From assembly GCA_951394045.1 (NCBI GenBank), contig OX595989.1, positions 2,976,001 to 3,040,000 on the forward strand: a stretch of 64,000 nt of DNA. Reading direction: 5' to 3'. Of this stretch, positions 9,432 to 20,642 are shown one piece after another; position 1 is the stretch's first letter, and each line of letters opens with the position of its first letter. Both the position numbers and the translations under genes were made by a program. The stretch is from Nitzschia sp. DOCU1. Taxonomy: Eukaryota > Bacillariophyta > Bacillariophyceae > Bacillariales > Bacillariaceae. The notes beneath the pieces are model-generated. The model worked only from the letters and a program-made list of their open reading frames with translations. It had not been told where the DNA came from and ran no database searches.

Positions 9432-12400
9432 CTACGATACCGTGACGTCGGGGCAGCCACAATCGGCCTCTTCGCTGCTTTCTGGCCGCAAGAGTCCAAC
9501 ATGTTGGATCGTCTTCATCATGTCCTCAACAATCGACCTGCCTTTGGCCTCCCATTCCGTACGATTAGAGAGCTGGGTGCGGCGGTGAATGTGAGATGAT
9601 ATCTGCAAGGGAACAACAACTCCAGTAACAGCCGCTCCTGACTTACTGCATAATTAAGATATTCGTCACTCGAAACCCCAAAGACTCCGCATTCACGAAG
9701 TTTCTTTGCCAAAGGAATGACATAGTTGTCAAAGAACCCCAGTTCTGACTGATACCAGTTCTCGGAGGGATCCTTTTCTAATCGCCCTGCCTTGTAAGCA
9801 CGGTGCATTTCTGAGAAAAGGCGGCCGTTCCATTTGCGGTAGATTTGCCAGTGCCTGGATAAAGCGCGCAAAAGTGAGAGGGGAGACAGCGTAACTCCAC
9901 ACACCCAAATTCGACAATCACTTACTGCATGGTGTGGGCAACATCACTTGCTTGAATCAAGTGCTCCAAAACAATGGTCGCCTTGCGATACACATTGTTT
10001 CCATCCTCCCCCTTCGCAAAGTGGCAGTCACTGGAAAGGCCAGCCTCTGACTGAGGGTGGAAGCACATTTCCCACCGGCGCTTTCGTAGATCAGAAAAGT
10101 CCTTGTCGAAGATATCGGTCGCCATTATGATATTCACCAAGGTTTGCCGGAAGCGAGCAAGCTCGTTTGTCGTACTGTAAATGCATCGACGCAAATCCTT
10201 AAATTCGGGTTCCATCAAACGTTCCCAAGCAAGGTCCACAGAATTTTGCTCGGCCACACTCTTGCACTTGTACATGGATGCTAATTCTGCATCTTCCTTG
10301 ACGAGCACAAAGTTTGGGATCCCTCTGTGGTCGACATCGTGAATCAGGCCAGAGAAAACGGCAGTGAATTGCGTAAGCGGGTCCGAAGTAATTCCATACG
10401 TTCGAGTATGCAGCCGCGCCAGGATATGGCCCTGACCGTAATCTTTTTCGCCTGGAGCCACATCCGCTGCGACAATACGACCGAGCAACTTGCTGATCGA
10501 CATGGTTACATGTGAAGCATGCTGAAATAATGTGAACCGGTGAGAATCTAAAAGGCGGAACGAGAATCGACCAAACGGGCAATAACCTACCTCGAATGAG
10601 TGGAATGGGTTCTCTCGGTACATATTCGCAATCTCTGTGACGTAGAGGCGAAGCTGTTCCAAGACTTCAGGCTTGAGTTCAATTTTGGTAAAGTCTTCCA
10701 TACTCTCCGCCAAGTCTTTGTTGAATTCGGGGAGAGCAACAAAGTCAGTCACTTCTTCCTGGACAGTAAAGTTGCCTCGTCCGATAGCATCCTCGAGCTT
10801 TTGGATGGAATCTTCTGGCTCGATAGCCACTTCCCCGCTAGCCTTTCGTTTGGCAACGATTTGTCGCAAAAGACCAGCAAGAACTTCGACAATCCAACCG
10901 ACCATCCTCTGACTTTTTGCGTTGCACTTTTCCTGCTCCAACGCCTTGTCCGTTGAATCACTACCTGCATGCGAAGAAAGCTCGTCAGTTGCCGACCTCG
11001 TCTCACTTGAGGCTCGCGTCCTTGGACTTGTTGCCTCTTTTGAGCGTAGCCAGAAAGTCTCAAGCACCCCTTTCCCCTTTGCAAGGACTTTGTCTTCCCG
11101 GGGGACAAACCAATGGTCTTTGCCGGCCTCCTTAAGCAGTTGAGCCGTTGAGTTGCTGATCTGGATCTTATTCGAAACCCCCGTGCTCTCCATCCTCGCC
11201 GCGGTGTTCACCGTCTGACCAGTGATCAAGTATGGTTAGAAATACGCAGCTAGAGCATTAGATCTGCAAGAAAAGCGAAACTTACATCTCCAAACAACTG
11301 GAAGCGACTCTTTTCGCCTCGTAGCACGCCAGCCGTCACCTGAACCGAGAAGCAATGACAATTGAGCGCCGAGATAGATGCGATGGAAGTGATAGTTGAT
11401 ACATGACAACACGTACCGGTCCGCTGTTAAGTCCTATTCGGAGCGTCAAGTCTCCAGTGTCAGGACCAAGCGCCTCTTCTAGCTTGGCTGTCAGAGCATT
11501 CATCTTGCTGAGGCACTCCCGCGCGAATCTTGCCATCACAGTCGCGTGGTCATGTCGAGGTTCGGGTAAGCCTGACACCGCCAAGTAACAATCGCCAATC
11601 GTCTCTACTTTGAACACCTGAAGTCGAAAAGAGATACCAACGAAAATCAAATTAGAAGGAGGAAAGAATCGAGGCAACGAATGCGAGACAGAGCCTTGCC
11701 TTTCTTCTCCGGGCTATGCGGTCAAACGCCCGATAGACAGTCTCAAGAAGAGTGAATACTGCAGCTGGGTCCCTCATGCTGCTCCACGCGGTGAAATTAA
11801 CGATATCGGCAAATAGGACAGTCTACAAAAGAGAGCAATGATGAATTTGACGTGGTGATCATAAGCACATCCATATGGTCTCGGTGACGTACCGCGCTCG
11901 GGAAGAGATCTGCAATAGGCTTGTCGTAGCCGTGCAACACATTAGAATCCTCCACGCCCACACTATCGTCGTCCTTGCCTTTCTCAGCCAAGAAGCTGTT
12001 GAGACGAAACTTGGGGGCCTCCGTGAGAGCGGGTAAAAGGCCTCCCTTTTTGAGAAGTTCCTTCTTGAGCTTATTTTTCCGGTTCTTGCTACTTGAAAAC
12101 AGACGATCTCTGACTTCGGCCGGAAACAGGGATGACACAATGGCGTTGCTCCGCATCGCCGAGTCCATGACCATCTCTTGACGCTTCTGGACGAGACAAT
12201 CGTAGACAGCGAAAGCCAAGGTGGTAAATACAAAGATGACAATCACAGCAAAAGTCAGCATGATTGGCTTGTTCGTTAGAAAGACAGTCTCCATCTCATG
12301 TGAAGGATAGATGTCAAAGAAGTAAAAGCAGTTGGCAGACGTGCGGTTCGTCGCATTGGTCTCGTGATAGCCGGCGGTGTGCCCATCAAATGGGTCAAAC

Positions 12401-13715
12401 AACGTGGTAACCTTCATGTTGTCATAGGCCGCATCGTGATGATCACCAGAGCCAAGAAAGAGAGCATTGTGGCCATCAATTTGATAAGTAAAGACGTCAC
12501 CGCATGTGTTTCGAAGCACCACATAAACACCGTCGACGTTTTGAGGGAGAAGTTTTGTAAGATAGGTATCCCAGGGTAGTACAGCCACTGCCAAAGCCCC
12601 AACCTCTTGTGAGGTATTGATTCCACCGTCAGTACTGTCTGGCTTGCAGGTGGTGCAGTTGCAATCACTAAATCCTTTGAATACAGGCTGAATCAGAATG
12701 CTCCGAGGCCGGTAGGAGCTTGTTTTGGTATCCGACGGCAGGCCAAACAAGGTTGGAACGTCAATAATTTCGCTGAGTACAGGTTCGTTGGAAACCATGA
12801 TCCAGTGGAAGAGCCGATGAAAGACAGGATGCGACAAAAGGTCGAAGTTGACCTTGGACAAGTCTTTCAAGTTCATTGGATACATTTCCCATACTGGAAC
12901 TTGATATATATCTTTGATGTCTTCCAACGGGATCCCTGTGGCCTTTGAGATCCATGAATGCACAGTCAATGCTTCTGCTATCGACATGTTGGACTTGATT
13001 TGAGTAGGAACCATGGTATCAATCTTGGCTGGGGACAAATCCATCATCGTGCAGTCGATCCATTGGTGATTGGCCTCCGCAAAGCGTTCCCAGCCCTCCT
13101 TTAGGCTCGTCGGAACAACTGGATTGAGCATCACCAGGTCGACGCCAGACAACTCAACAAGTGCCGCTCCCCGTTGTGGAAAGTGTGGAAGAGTCAAGTT
13201 TGGCCACTGGACGTCGCTGTCTAACGAAAAGGAAGTTACAGCGACCCCAAACCCTTCTAATGAGGTGTGAACCCGTTTTGCGTTGGCATCGGTCGAGTCT
13301 TTGATTTGCTGTGCGTAATCTTGAAACTGAAAGAGACGAAGAATTGAACCAATGAACGATGACGCATAGGCGATGCTCAATAGAAATACTGCTACAGCAG
13401 ACGTACCTCGCTCTCGAATTTCTTCACTTCGGCTTGGCTCGAAAGGTAGTAAGTAAGGGCTGCAGCTGTCGCCGCCATGCACATCAGCAACAGCACAAAA
13501 CAAATCCTGGAACGTCGGATCATTCGTGTCTCCTTTGCAGCCAGTTGCTCTTGTTCTTCTTTGCTCAACTTGCTCGAATGACTAGTATAGCTACCCGTCG
13601 AATCACCACCACTGTTGGAAGAGTCGCCAACAACTCTTCCAGCACCTGATGGTCCAGAGGATCCAGACGTACCAGAGGCAACGCTGTTGCTGCTACTGCT
13701 GCTGGGGGTGCTCAT
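9432..13715 (-). CDS. Receptor-type class III nucleotide cyclase fused to class I cyclic-nucleotide phosphodiesterase
   Basis: Nine exons: 13715-13407, 13326-11893, 11822-11700, 11617-11417, 11339-11286, 11214-10591, 10521-9926, 9854-9647, 9602-9432; about 1239 aa. Order: Ser/Gly-rich cytosolic N-terminus; TM1 about 71-92; a large extracytosolic domain about 104-455 with several N-glycosylation sequons; TM2 about 456-480; cyclase about 582-770; PDE about 880-1220. Cyclase motifs: FADIVNFTAW and VETIGDCY (metal Asp), GLNSGPVTAG, FGDTVNTAARMES (Asn/Arg). The Glu of VETIGD favours GTP, but the position of the second specificity residue (Cys in guanylyl cyclases) is Gln (RFQLFGD). PDE: HDVDH metal motif at 976-980 and HTMQHWQIYRKWN. 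The enzyme could both make and destroy the same messenger. Intron 3 appears to be GC-AG and the last intron is only 44 nt. The open frame continues to 13844 without ATG, so a further 5' exon is possible. Confidence 0.92.
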
Positions 13716-14980
13716 GGCTGGATTGGCAATGGTCGTTTCCGAACTGATGTCTCGCGATTGATTTTGCCGAGTAGCGATGTCAAATTTGTGAGAGGCCTCT
13801 GGGATGCCGAGATTTGTCTTTTCCGCCCTCAAGTGGAGTAGCAAGTCATGCCAATGCTGAAGTGCGAAGCAATGTGGGTATTACAATAGCCTTCCCGCCC
13901 CTCCCGGAGTGTGAATTCTCGTCTTGTTTGGCGTATTATCACTCCATCCGTCCTTTGGTTGAAAAATGGGGCATATTTACTCAACCGCACGTTCTGTCCT
14001 TTTTAGCACGAATGCGGTCATTTGACGCAAGTGATCGCGTTTTGACTAAATTGACTACATCCAAATGGCGTGCTTGCGGCGGCTTGCTGGGAGGCTCATT
14101 TTGTGAGGAGTTTCGCTCACAGATTGCATCGCCTTCATGTGATGGCACTTTGCCGACGAACATGTGCACCCTTTCCTGGTTCTTGCTGCATTTTACTATC
14201 ATGCAGAGTGCCATGAACTGTAATTCGTTCCGGCTCTTGTTTGTTGCTGGCTTCGAACGCTGATATCTACGCTACAAAGCAGGACTTGCTGCGCTCGGCA
14301 TCAAATTCCAGCAACCGAGAAAGTGCATGAAATGACCGGTCGTATGGTATCGACTTTGCGTTAGGCAAGAAATGGTTGATTATGGATGTGGTGGATGGTA
14401 TAGCAAAGGGGTCATTGCGGTCGCAGGTCGATCAGTTATGTGGACGGCCGTGGAGAAACTAGCTGTTTGAGTAGAGTCGTGGTGGCCGATGTGGAGTATT
14501 CCTTCTAGACCTTGCAGGCTCCACTCGCCTGGACTGTTTTGAAAAGATGACGACTTCGGCGACCTCGAAAGTCACGATGAAACTTGACAAGGATTGGGTA
14601 CAGAATTCTAGAGCTATTTTCGCCGTTGATGCCAAATCGGGCTTGATCCACAAGCGACGACGGTTGGAAGTAGCATTTATTCAACGTTTTGCAATAGGCT
14701 GGAACTGAGTTTGCCGTGTCCATGCCATACACGCAAAATGTTGTTGAAATTGAAAACGACATTCTTAAACATTGAATACGACGAGGTTGCTATTGTGCTT
14801 CTGAAAACCCTTTCGCTCGTTACTCCCACATTTTATTCTCGGAAGGGAGAATTCTACATACATGCGACATCTCAATCGAACACAGGTTGGCACTATGATA
14901 TGAACTATTTATGTTCTATTCTATTGACTGAATAGTCTACGGTGGTGGGTCCTTTTCACGAGCAAGCGGAGCCGCTCTGT
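13716..14980. other. Intergenic stretch, no convincing gene
   Basis: About 1.26 kb between the cyclase start and the 3' end of the cysteine-rich gene. The cyclase frame is open from 13844 to 13715 (reading AEKTNLGIPEASHKF) with no ATG; this part may be 5' UTR or part of a longer first exon. A plus-strand frame 13814-14263 starts with TTG and lacks domain features. Nothing else recognisable. Confidence 0.4.
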
Positions 14981-16621
14981 TTATACGGGGGTGCAAGTGA
15001 CCTCGTGTCCGGCGGCATCCAAGAGAATGGCATTGCAGCCGCCACAATAGTCATCGATGCAATACTCATAAGTTTCCTGGCAAGAGATAACATCACATGG
15101 TGCTACAAGGCAATTCGTCGCTGCTTCTTTTCCATCAGGGCAAAAACTGGCACCGCACTGAACGCCACATCCACCGTCACCAGAACATTCAAGCACCCCA
15201 ACGCATGCAACCGTAGCATACTGATTATTGGGATTCTTGCAGTCGACGTCTGCGTTGCATCGGCCATCTGACAGGCATACTCCTCCCCCACAATATTCAC
15301 TCTCGTCGCAGTCCGTCGAACTACTGCACGGAACGCCTCCAGACTCGGAAGGACTGCTTGGGTTGCCCGAGGATTCCGCTTTGCAGATTTGATTACCAGC
15401 TTTGTCAAAGACAAAGGCGTCACATCCACCACAGTAATAATCAACACAGCTGGCGATCGTTTCATTGCAAGTGGTCGCAATGGTTTCGCATGGAGAGACC
15501 AAGCATTGGACGGGAGGCTCGTCGACAGGGCAATCGTTTGAGGAACAAGTACGGCCGCACATGCCTGTCTCCTCAAAGCAGGAGATGGGGCCGACACACA
15601 AAGTGACTGCGTAGATGTTATCGGGGTTGAAACAATCAGCGTCCGAAGAGCACTTGCCGCCTTCAACGCATTTTCCTGCCGAGCAGTACTCGGACTCTCC
15701 GCAGTCAAGGGTAGAATTGCACGAGGGTTCCGCTTTGCAGATTTGATTACCAGCTTTGTCAAAGACAAAGGCGTCACATCCACCACAGTAGTAATCAACA
15801 CAACTGGCGATCGTTTCATTGCAAGTGGTCGCAATGGTTTCGCATGGAGAGACCAAGCATTGGACGGGAGGCTCGTCGACAGGGCAATCGTTTGAGGAAC
15901 AAGTACGACCGCACATGCCTGTCTCCTCAAAGCAGGAGATGGGGCCGACACAAAAAGTGACTGCGTAGATGTTATCGGGGTTGAAGCAATCAGCGTCCGA
16001 AGAGCACATGCCGCCTTCAGCGCATTTTCCTGCCAAGCAGTACTCAGACTCTCCGCAGTCAAGGGTAGAATTGCAAGGCGTTGGTTCAGCGCATAGTTGG
16101 CTGTAGCCGGCATCATTAAAGACGAGGGCGTTGCAACCACCGCAATAGTCACTCTGGCAGGAAGAGAACGACATGGTGCAGGTATCAGCGGCAGTCAAGC
16201 AAGGGTCGGCGAGGCACTGCACGTCATTAGTGCCATCCTCACAAGTGGGGCCACAAACTCGGCCGCACTCCTTGTTCTCGTCGCAAATCAAGGGGCCCGT
16301 GCACTCAATAACTGCATATGAATTGCCTGGATTTCGGCAATCAAAATTAGTCTCGCAACTGCCCATCTCCATGCAAGTGCCTGCCGCGCAGTACGAATCC
16401 TGGGCACAGTCGTTGTTGCTAGTGCAAGTCTGGGCTTGCTGGGGCGGATCAGTAGGAAGGTTTAACACGTGCGTCATTTTCCCGATTTTCTTCCAGTCCA
16501 CCAAACCGAAACCCAAGTTTCGTCCATGGTCCTCGTTGGCGTTTGACTGACCACGCAATGCTGCCAAGGCAGCCCACGGCATGGCGAGAAGGACAGCGAT
16601 AGTGGCCAAGTAGGATTTCAT
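14981..16621 (-). CDS. Secreted cysteine-rich protein with four tandem ~118-residue repeats
   Basis: Single exon, 546 aa from ATG at 16621; the frame is open 36 nt further without ATG. A signal peptide (MKSYLATIAVLLAMPWAALA) is followed by a linker and four repeats. Each repeat has the order C-x4-DC..S.YC..G.C, C..D.DC.NP.N.YA...C.G...C, CG..C, C...PC......C......C..(D/Y)YCGGC(N/D)A..-DxAG. Repeats 2 and 3 are almost identical in protein and DNA (354-bp unit). The spacing of 14 to 18 Cys per unit suggests dense disulfide bonding, as in extracellular matrix or cell-wall proteins; EGF/TNFR-like folds are possible. Two repeats contain N-glycosylation sequons (CNSTLDC, CNETIASC). Function unknown. 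The frame's Cys-rich pattern produces long shadow frames, not genes. Confidence 0.85.
   Translation of the reverse strand: MKSYLATIAVLLAMPWAALAALRGQSNANEDHGRNLGFGLVDWKKIGKMTHVLNLPTDPPQQAQTCTSNNDCAQDSYCAAGTCMEMGSCETNFDCRNPGNSYAVIECTGPLICDENKECGRVCGPTCEDGTNDVQCLADPCLTAADTCTMSFSSCQSDYCGGCNALVFNDAGYSQLCAEPTPCNSTLDCGESEYCLAGKCAEGGMCSSDADCFNPDNIYAVTFCVGPISCFEETGMCGRTCSSNDCPVDEPPVQCLVSPCETIATTCNETIASCVDYYCGGCDAFVFDKAGNQICKAEPSCNSTLDCGESEYCSAGKCVEGGKCSSDADCFNPDNIYAVTLCVGPISCFEETGMCGRTCSSNDCPVDEPPVQCLVSPCETIATTCNETIASCVDYYCGGCDAFVFDKAGNQICKAESSGNPSSPSESGGVPCSSSTDCDESEYCGGGVCLSDGRCNADVDCKNPNNQYATVACVGVLECSGDGGCGVQCGASFCPDGKEAATNCLVAPCDVISCQETYEYCIDDYCGGCNAILLDAAGHEVTCTPV
15364..16077 (-). repeat. 354-bp tandem duplication inside the cysteine-rich gene
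   Basis: The segment beginning TTGCAGATTTGATTACCAGC at 15381 recurs at 15735, exactly 354 bp (118 codons) later, with only scattered substitutions over the full unit. Both copies encode one whole Cys-rich repeat, so frame is kept. Outer repeats 1 and 4 are far more diverged, which indicates a recent duplication or gene conversion of the middle units. Confidence 0.9.
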
Positions 16622-17868
16622 CTTTGCAACTTTAAGTTTTATGGAAATGCTTGTCAACTTTTTATGACACGATTTTAGTGCAAAAATATTTTGGGCTTCG
16701 CCATGATCATCGGATCAAGACTGAGTGAATCCAATCGTTTCAATTCAACGAGAACGACGAGAATAGATAGGAAGCAATCGTCTCAGTGAAAGTGCGATTT
16801 GCTAGTCGCAGGATGGCGTTGCAAACGCTGACCGTTGGCACCCAGAGTGGCAACAACCAACGACAACAAACGGAGATCGGAAGGCAGGCCGCCGCAAACG
16901 TAATTGGAATGAAACCCTTCACTACGAGATTTCGGCGACCGAAAACATTGTGATGCTGCCTTTCTTCATTGTTCGAATGAACTTGCACGATGAGAAAAAT
17001 AGCGAACTCTTCAAGTAATTTCGCACGACATGAAGGTCGTCTACAGTAAAGCAGCCTCAATAATATAGCCCTACACATGCAAAGAAAATTCTGCTATGGA
17101 TGCCGAAGAACTGGATTCGCTCTACTGTGGCTTATTTGGGAATGGCAATCAACGCGGATCTACTTAACGTCTTTTTAGTTGCTAATTCACTGTGGGAACA
17201 CAGTGTCAAACTGTTGCACAAAAATCTGTGTCTTTGTCTAAACTCTAGTGAACTGTACAACGAAAATCTGAATGACGACGACGGCGCGCAAGACAGCCGT
17301 GTGGAAACAACACCATAAAGCATCTACCAACGAGTCAGTCGACAACAACGGTATTGTTGTCGTTGCAAAGATACCGGACCCCAACAGAGCCGCGGCGTCG
17401 CATTGAGCGAATTATCTTTCTCCCATCACCATTTGAGAAGATAACAAATTCTCGCCGAAAAGGCAGCAATGCAAAGAGATGTAAGAGCAAGGATTTCGTG
17501 GGATCGATTGCCTGAGGACTTGTTAGTAAAGAGTCGTTGCACGTTACGTTACGTTGCAAACCGAGCTTCAGCGATTGAGAATCCTAAATCATGTGGAAAA
17601 CTCCACGAGAGACACTCCGGACTTCCACATGTTCCGCAACAAGAAGGCTACGCGACATTTTGGCACGATCGAATTATGTAGTTGCCTTATTGTTGGTTGC
17701 GTGTTACGTCGTGCTTAGTCGCAGCAAAGCATATCATTAAACAAAGTCTTTCTCATCTGTTTGTTCCTGTTGTTTGCAGCTCACAAAATCAAAAGCTTTG
17801 CAACTTAACCACAACTACTATTAACTCCGTGATTTACCTCAGCCATACTGAGCTTGAAACCTATCGAT
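16622..17868. other. Divergent intergenic region, no gene seen
   Basis: Separates the divergent cysteine-rich (minus) and beta-propeller (plus) genes and so should hold both promoters. Several frames of 60 to 110 codons on either strand (for example 16740-17078 minus) show no domain, no consistent composition and overlap each other. No repeat or RNA gene noticed. Confidence 0.4.
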
Positions 17869-20642
17869 ATGGGAATCGAAGTGCCCCAAGGCGATGCCCT
17901 AGCTCCGCCCGAGCAATCCAAACCTGAAACGAACAACGCTACTACTAGTAGCAACACAAAGAAGTTCGTGCTCGTTGCTGTTCTTATTTCGCTCGTCCTT
18001 GCCGCTGTCTTGATCGGTGTCCTCCCCGATTGGGGTGAGAAGAAAGACAATGAGCTCGAGAGCAGCAATGGAACTACTGATGCGTCCAAACCTACTAACA
18101 ATGGAACAAACGATGAGCGCGAGGCTGAAAATGGAACCTTCCCTAGCATTTCGTACTTGGAGTCCAGCAGTGGTCCCTTTAACGTTAGGATCCCGCTCTT
18201 CTCTTCCAAGATCACTGAAGGCTACTCCTCAGAACAAGAGTTGGGTCTAGACTTGGAGCAGCTTGCTAAATTTCTTTTGAACGACGCAATCACCACCAAC
18301 GCCGCTGCTGGAGTATACTCAGGCGATGATGGCGAAAAGTTTGTTGACGAAGGTGGAACGATGGACATGGGTGCGCCTGAAGCTGCTCCTGTCGCTGATG
18401 GTCAGACTGCCGATTCTGCAGTCTCTGGCAGCGCTTCTGAAAGCTCGAATGCTCTTGATGGTGTTGATTCGTTCAACACCAACAACCAAGAGCTCAGCGT
18501 TGACCGCGCAGACTTTGTCAAGTCAGACGGTACCTATATCTATGCTGCATACGGCGACTACTTGGTGGTATGGACAATTGATGGATCTGGCATCATTTCC
18601 AAGATTCAAATGCCGCCACTAAACCTCCCGAACTGGGGTGGAGGCGTCGTTGACGATCCCATCATGCTAGGGGGGGAGGATACCGCGTCCAGTGGCTCGA
18701 CTACCGAGACCAACTCGACTGAGTCCTCATCCGAGGCGTTTGTAACGGATGTCGGAATGATCTGGTGGCAACCCAAGCCCAGAATTGAGGCGCTGCTTCT
18801 CCACGAAGGGCGCCTCACGGTTGTGATCTCTGGCTATGGTATAGAATATGCGGACAAGCTTGGATATACTCCGGTTCTCTACGACTACCGTGGAACCAAG
18901 ATACAAGTGTATGACATCAACGACGGAAATCTTCAGATTGTCTCCGAGGGTGACGTTAATGGCTCTTTCCGCAATGCATATTCCGCTGGAGAGAATGCAT
19001 ACGTGGTCACACAGTCCTCGATCAACACCTGGGACTACCTTCTGGCTCCAGTACAACGCTGGCAGCCAGCGTTTGTAGGTATGGACAATGAAACATATGT
19101 CCAAGCCGTGGTGAAACTTGTCGACGAGGGACTCGTTCAAACATTTGTGGACGAGCTTCTCTCTGAACTGCGAATCAACGGGCAAATCGATCTTGCCCGC
19201 CTGAGTGCCTTCACCGATTCTATTGCAGAAGACCATTCCGATGCACCGCTCTATTCTGGCGGCGTTGCCAACGCCGTCACTCAAGTTGTCTCCTTCGACA
19301 TGACTCTTGGAAGCAGCACCGATATTCAGCCTCTGTCCCCACACGTTGCTGGCACCTTTCATCCCGGCAGCTGGGGAAATGTCTATGCCGTGAGCTCCAT
19401 GATCATTGTTGCCGACCAAGGCTGGAGTTGGATCCCCGCTGACAACCTTGCTGTTGACAAGACATACTTGATTGGCTTCCGTCTGGATGGCCCGTCCTCT
19501 GCCCATGCCATGATCGGTTCTGTTGATGGATACTTGTTGAATCCATTCTCGCTCGACTTTGTGGAAAAGGCCGAAGGTAGTTATGTCCGTATCGCCACTA
19601 CACAAAATTTCTGGACGCCTTGGTTTGGTGGTCCCATAGTTATGGAAGGCGGTGAAGACATGGTTATGGAGGCGGATTCGGAAAGCGTTACTCAAGACGT
19701 GGCACCCGAAGAACCAGTAGAGCCGAAATCTTCGACCTTGAACCAGATCATTGTGCTCAAGGTCCCGTCCACACTGACTGATGGTGAGACTGTTCTCGAG
19801 CAAGTTGGAAGTGTTGAGCTGGGAGAACCCAATGAGGTGAGCGATTCCTTGGTCGATGCATTATTGCTGCAGTGGACACCTTCTGACTATTTCTTCCTTT
19901 CCCACAGAGGTTCACGAGTGTGCGTTTCTTTGACGACTTCGCATACGCCGTCACATTCGAGCAGATCGATCCTTTCTATGTTGTGGATCTTTCCAGTGAA
20001 CAGCCGGAGGTTGTTGGTGCGCTCAAGGTCAACGGCTTCTCTGAATATATGCACCCAATCGATAGCGAAAACAGATTTCTAGTCGCCATCGGACAAGAAG
20101 CTGACGACAATGGCAACGTCCTTGGTTACATGGTATCATTGTTTGACGCTACGACGCCTTCGAAGCCCACTCTTGTTGATCGACTTGTAGTCGAACAAGA
20201 ACAAAACAGTTGGTCGAGCAGCACTGCGTCTTGGGACGAGCGTGCCTTTCGCTTTGTTCCCCTGGGTGACAAGCAAGGCAAGCTGATCATTCCAATGAGC
20301 ATCTACACCTGGCAAGAATTCGATCAGTTCACTGGTCAAGCCCTCGAGAGCCCCATTTCCAAAAATTTCGAAGGATTCTCAGTCTTCAACATTGAGAATG
20401 GTGTTATTACAAAGGACTTTGACGTTGATCACTCCTATGAAGCTCCAAACAATAATCAATGTGGATACTGGTATGACTGGCTTCCAGAACGTTCCTTTGT
20501 CTTTAGCGGCAACCTTGTCACCATGAAGAAGCACACCATAATAAGCACAAGCCTCGCAACGGGTGCAACCTCGTGGACGACCAAGATCGACGATGTCATC
20601 GTTGCATGTGCTGCGACCCAAACTGAAGGATTCACCCCATAA
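17869..20642 (+). CDS. Membrane-anchored beta-propeller protein (COG4880 / PF09826 type)
   Basis: Exons 17869-19836 and 19908-20642 with a 71-nt GT-AG intron; 900 aa. ATG at 17869 follows an open stretch without other ATG. One hydrophobic helix at about residues 34-55 (FVLVAVLISLVLAAVLIGVL) after a short polar N-terminus makes it a type II membrane protein. The large outer part contains the hallmark of the bacterial/archaeal 'secreted C-terminal beta-propeller' family: RADFVKSDGTYIYAAYGDYLVVW, and after the intron RFTSVRFFDDFAYAVTFEQIDPFYVVDLS. In between are strands typical of the propeller interrupted by Ser/Thr/Glu-rich insertions. The family is frequent in prokaryotes and scattered in algae; function unknown, probably extracellular binding. 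A possible transfer from bacteria is old, since an intron is present. Confidence 0.82.

Noticed and set aside
13814..14263. 149-codon plus-strand frame upstream of the cyclase
   Set aside because: Only a TTG start, no domain, and no splice partners found.
14711..14935. 74-codon plus-strand frame
   Set aside because: Short, no domain, overlapped by an equally long minus-strand frame.
15103..16152. 349-codon minus-strand frame inside the cysteine-rich gene
   Set aside because: It is the shifted frame of the true gene; the four-repeat Cys pattern and signal peptide are in the other frame.
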